DNA of 5,483 nucleotides from positions 1 to 5,483 of the forward strand of contig JANYFQ010000157.1 in assembly GCA_025362615.1 (NCBI GenBank), written 5' to 3'. The notes beneath the pieces are model-generated. The model searched no databases, was not told where the DNA came from, and saw only the letters and a list, made by a program, of their open reading frames with translations. This stretch comes from Hymenobacter sp. GTDB lineage: Bacteria; Bacteroidota; Bacteroidia; Cytophagales; Hymenobacteraceae. Position 1 is the first letter of the stretch; the number at the start of each line of letters is the position of its first letter. Below, one piece after another: positions 5,037 to 5,483 of this stretch. A program made the translations under genes and the position numbers.

Positions 5037-5483
5037 ATGCCTGTTCTTCTTCAACGCTACACGGTTACGGCCGCTTTGCCCTACGCCAACGGTCCGGTTC
5101 ACATTGGACACCTGGCGGGCGTTTACTTGCCCGCCGACATCTACACGCGCTATCTGCGGGCCGTGGGCCGCGACGTTAAATTCATCTGCGGCTCCGACGA
5201 ACACGGTGTGCCCATCACCATTCGCGCCCAGAAGGAAGGTATTACCCCGCAGCAAGTCGTGGACAAATACCACGCACTCATCCGTGATTCTTTCCGCGAT
5301 TTCAACGTGTCGTTCGATGTCTATTCGCGCACGTCGTCGGCCACGCACGCTGAGGTTTCGAGCGGGTTTTTCACCAAACTAAACGACGAAGGCAAATTCA
5401 TCGAGCAAACCACGCAGCAGTACTACGACGAGCAGGCCCAGCAATTTCTGGCCGACCGCTACATCGTGGGCACCTGCCCGAAT
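5037..5483 (+). CDS. metG: Methionyl-tRNA synthetase, N-terminal part (cut by right window edge)
   Basis: This cytoplasmic enzyme charges tRNA-Met with methionine using ATP. The 149 visible codons start MPVLLQRYTVTAALPYANGP. The class I signature HIGH is at 22-25 within PYANGPVHIGHLAG, followed by the conserved FICGSDEHGVPI (49-60), which helps form the methionine pocket. The frame then runs through the catalytic Rossmann fold into the connective-peptide zinc domain: YYDEQAQQFLADRYIVGTCP carries the first Cys (147) of the zinc knuckle, and the window ends before the next. The KMSKS loop and anticodon-binding domain lie outside. The ATG at 5037-5039 is the first in frame before the catalytic core and gives the usual short N-terminus. 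No Shine-Dalgarno sequence is visible; the leader is T/A-rich. The frame is open to the window end. Confidence 0.98.
   Translation, partial: MPVLLQRYTVTAALPYANGPVHIGHLAGVYLPADIYTRYLRAVGRDVKFICGSDEHGVPITIRAQKEGITPQQVVDKYHALIRDSFRDFNVSFDVYSRTSSATHAEVSSGFFTKLNDEGKFIEQTTQQYYDEQAQQFLADRYIVGTCPN

Overview
The window looks like a chromosomal segment of a Bacteroidota bacterium, most likely a Cytophagales genus such as Hymenobacter. The evidence is GC-rich coding sequence, three exact matches to the Bacteroidota -7 promoter consensus TAnnTTTG upstream of genes, no Shine-Dalgarno sequences before the starts, and the protein sequences themselves. The genus is an inference from general similarity; no search was possible.

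Layout, left to right. (1) 1-437, minus strand: the N-terminal 145 codons of clpX, cut by the left edge. (2) 438-710: the clpX promoter with a strong palindrome beside it, then a textbook bidirectional terminator at the end of typA. (3) 711-2522, minus: complete typA/bipA, a ribosome-associated translational GTPase. (4) 2523-2768: divergent intergenic region holding the typA promoter. (5) 2769-3320, plus: a lipoprotein-type methionine sulfoxide reductase B whose first zinc-binding CxxC is altered to CxxD. (6) A strong terminator, then almost immediately 3431-3796, plus: a small, probably disordered lipoprotein of unknown function. (7) 3797-3927: a shared convergent terminator. (8) 3928-4611, minus: a Lys/Ala-rich, histone-H1-like protein with AT-hook-like motifs in its tail. 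(9) 4612-5036: a 425-bp intergenic region, AT-rich in its middle, with several inverted repeats. (10) 5037-5483, plus: the first 149 codons of metG (methionyl-tRNA synthetase), cut by the right edge.

Most genes are housekeeping functions: protein quality control (clpX), stress-related ribosome function (typA), envelope methionine repair (msrB) and tRNA charging (metG). They appear to be separate transcription units divided by strong terminators, not one operon. I see no mobile element, CRISPR array, rRNA or tRNA gene. I found no convincing new multi-gene system. The best leads are the altered MsrB metal site, the H1-like AT-hook protein and its structured upstream region, and the terminator placed almost directly against the start of the small lipoprotein gene.
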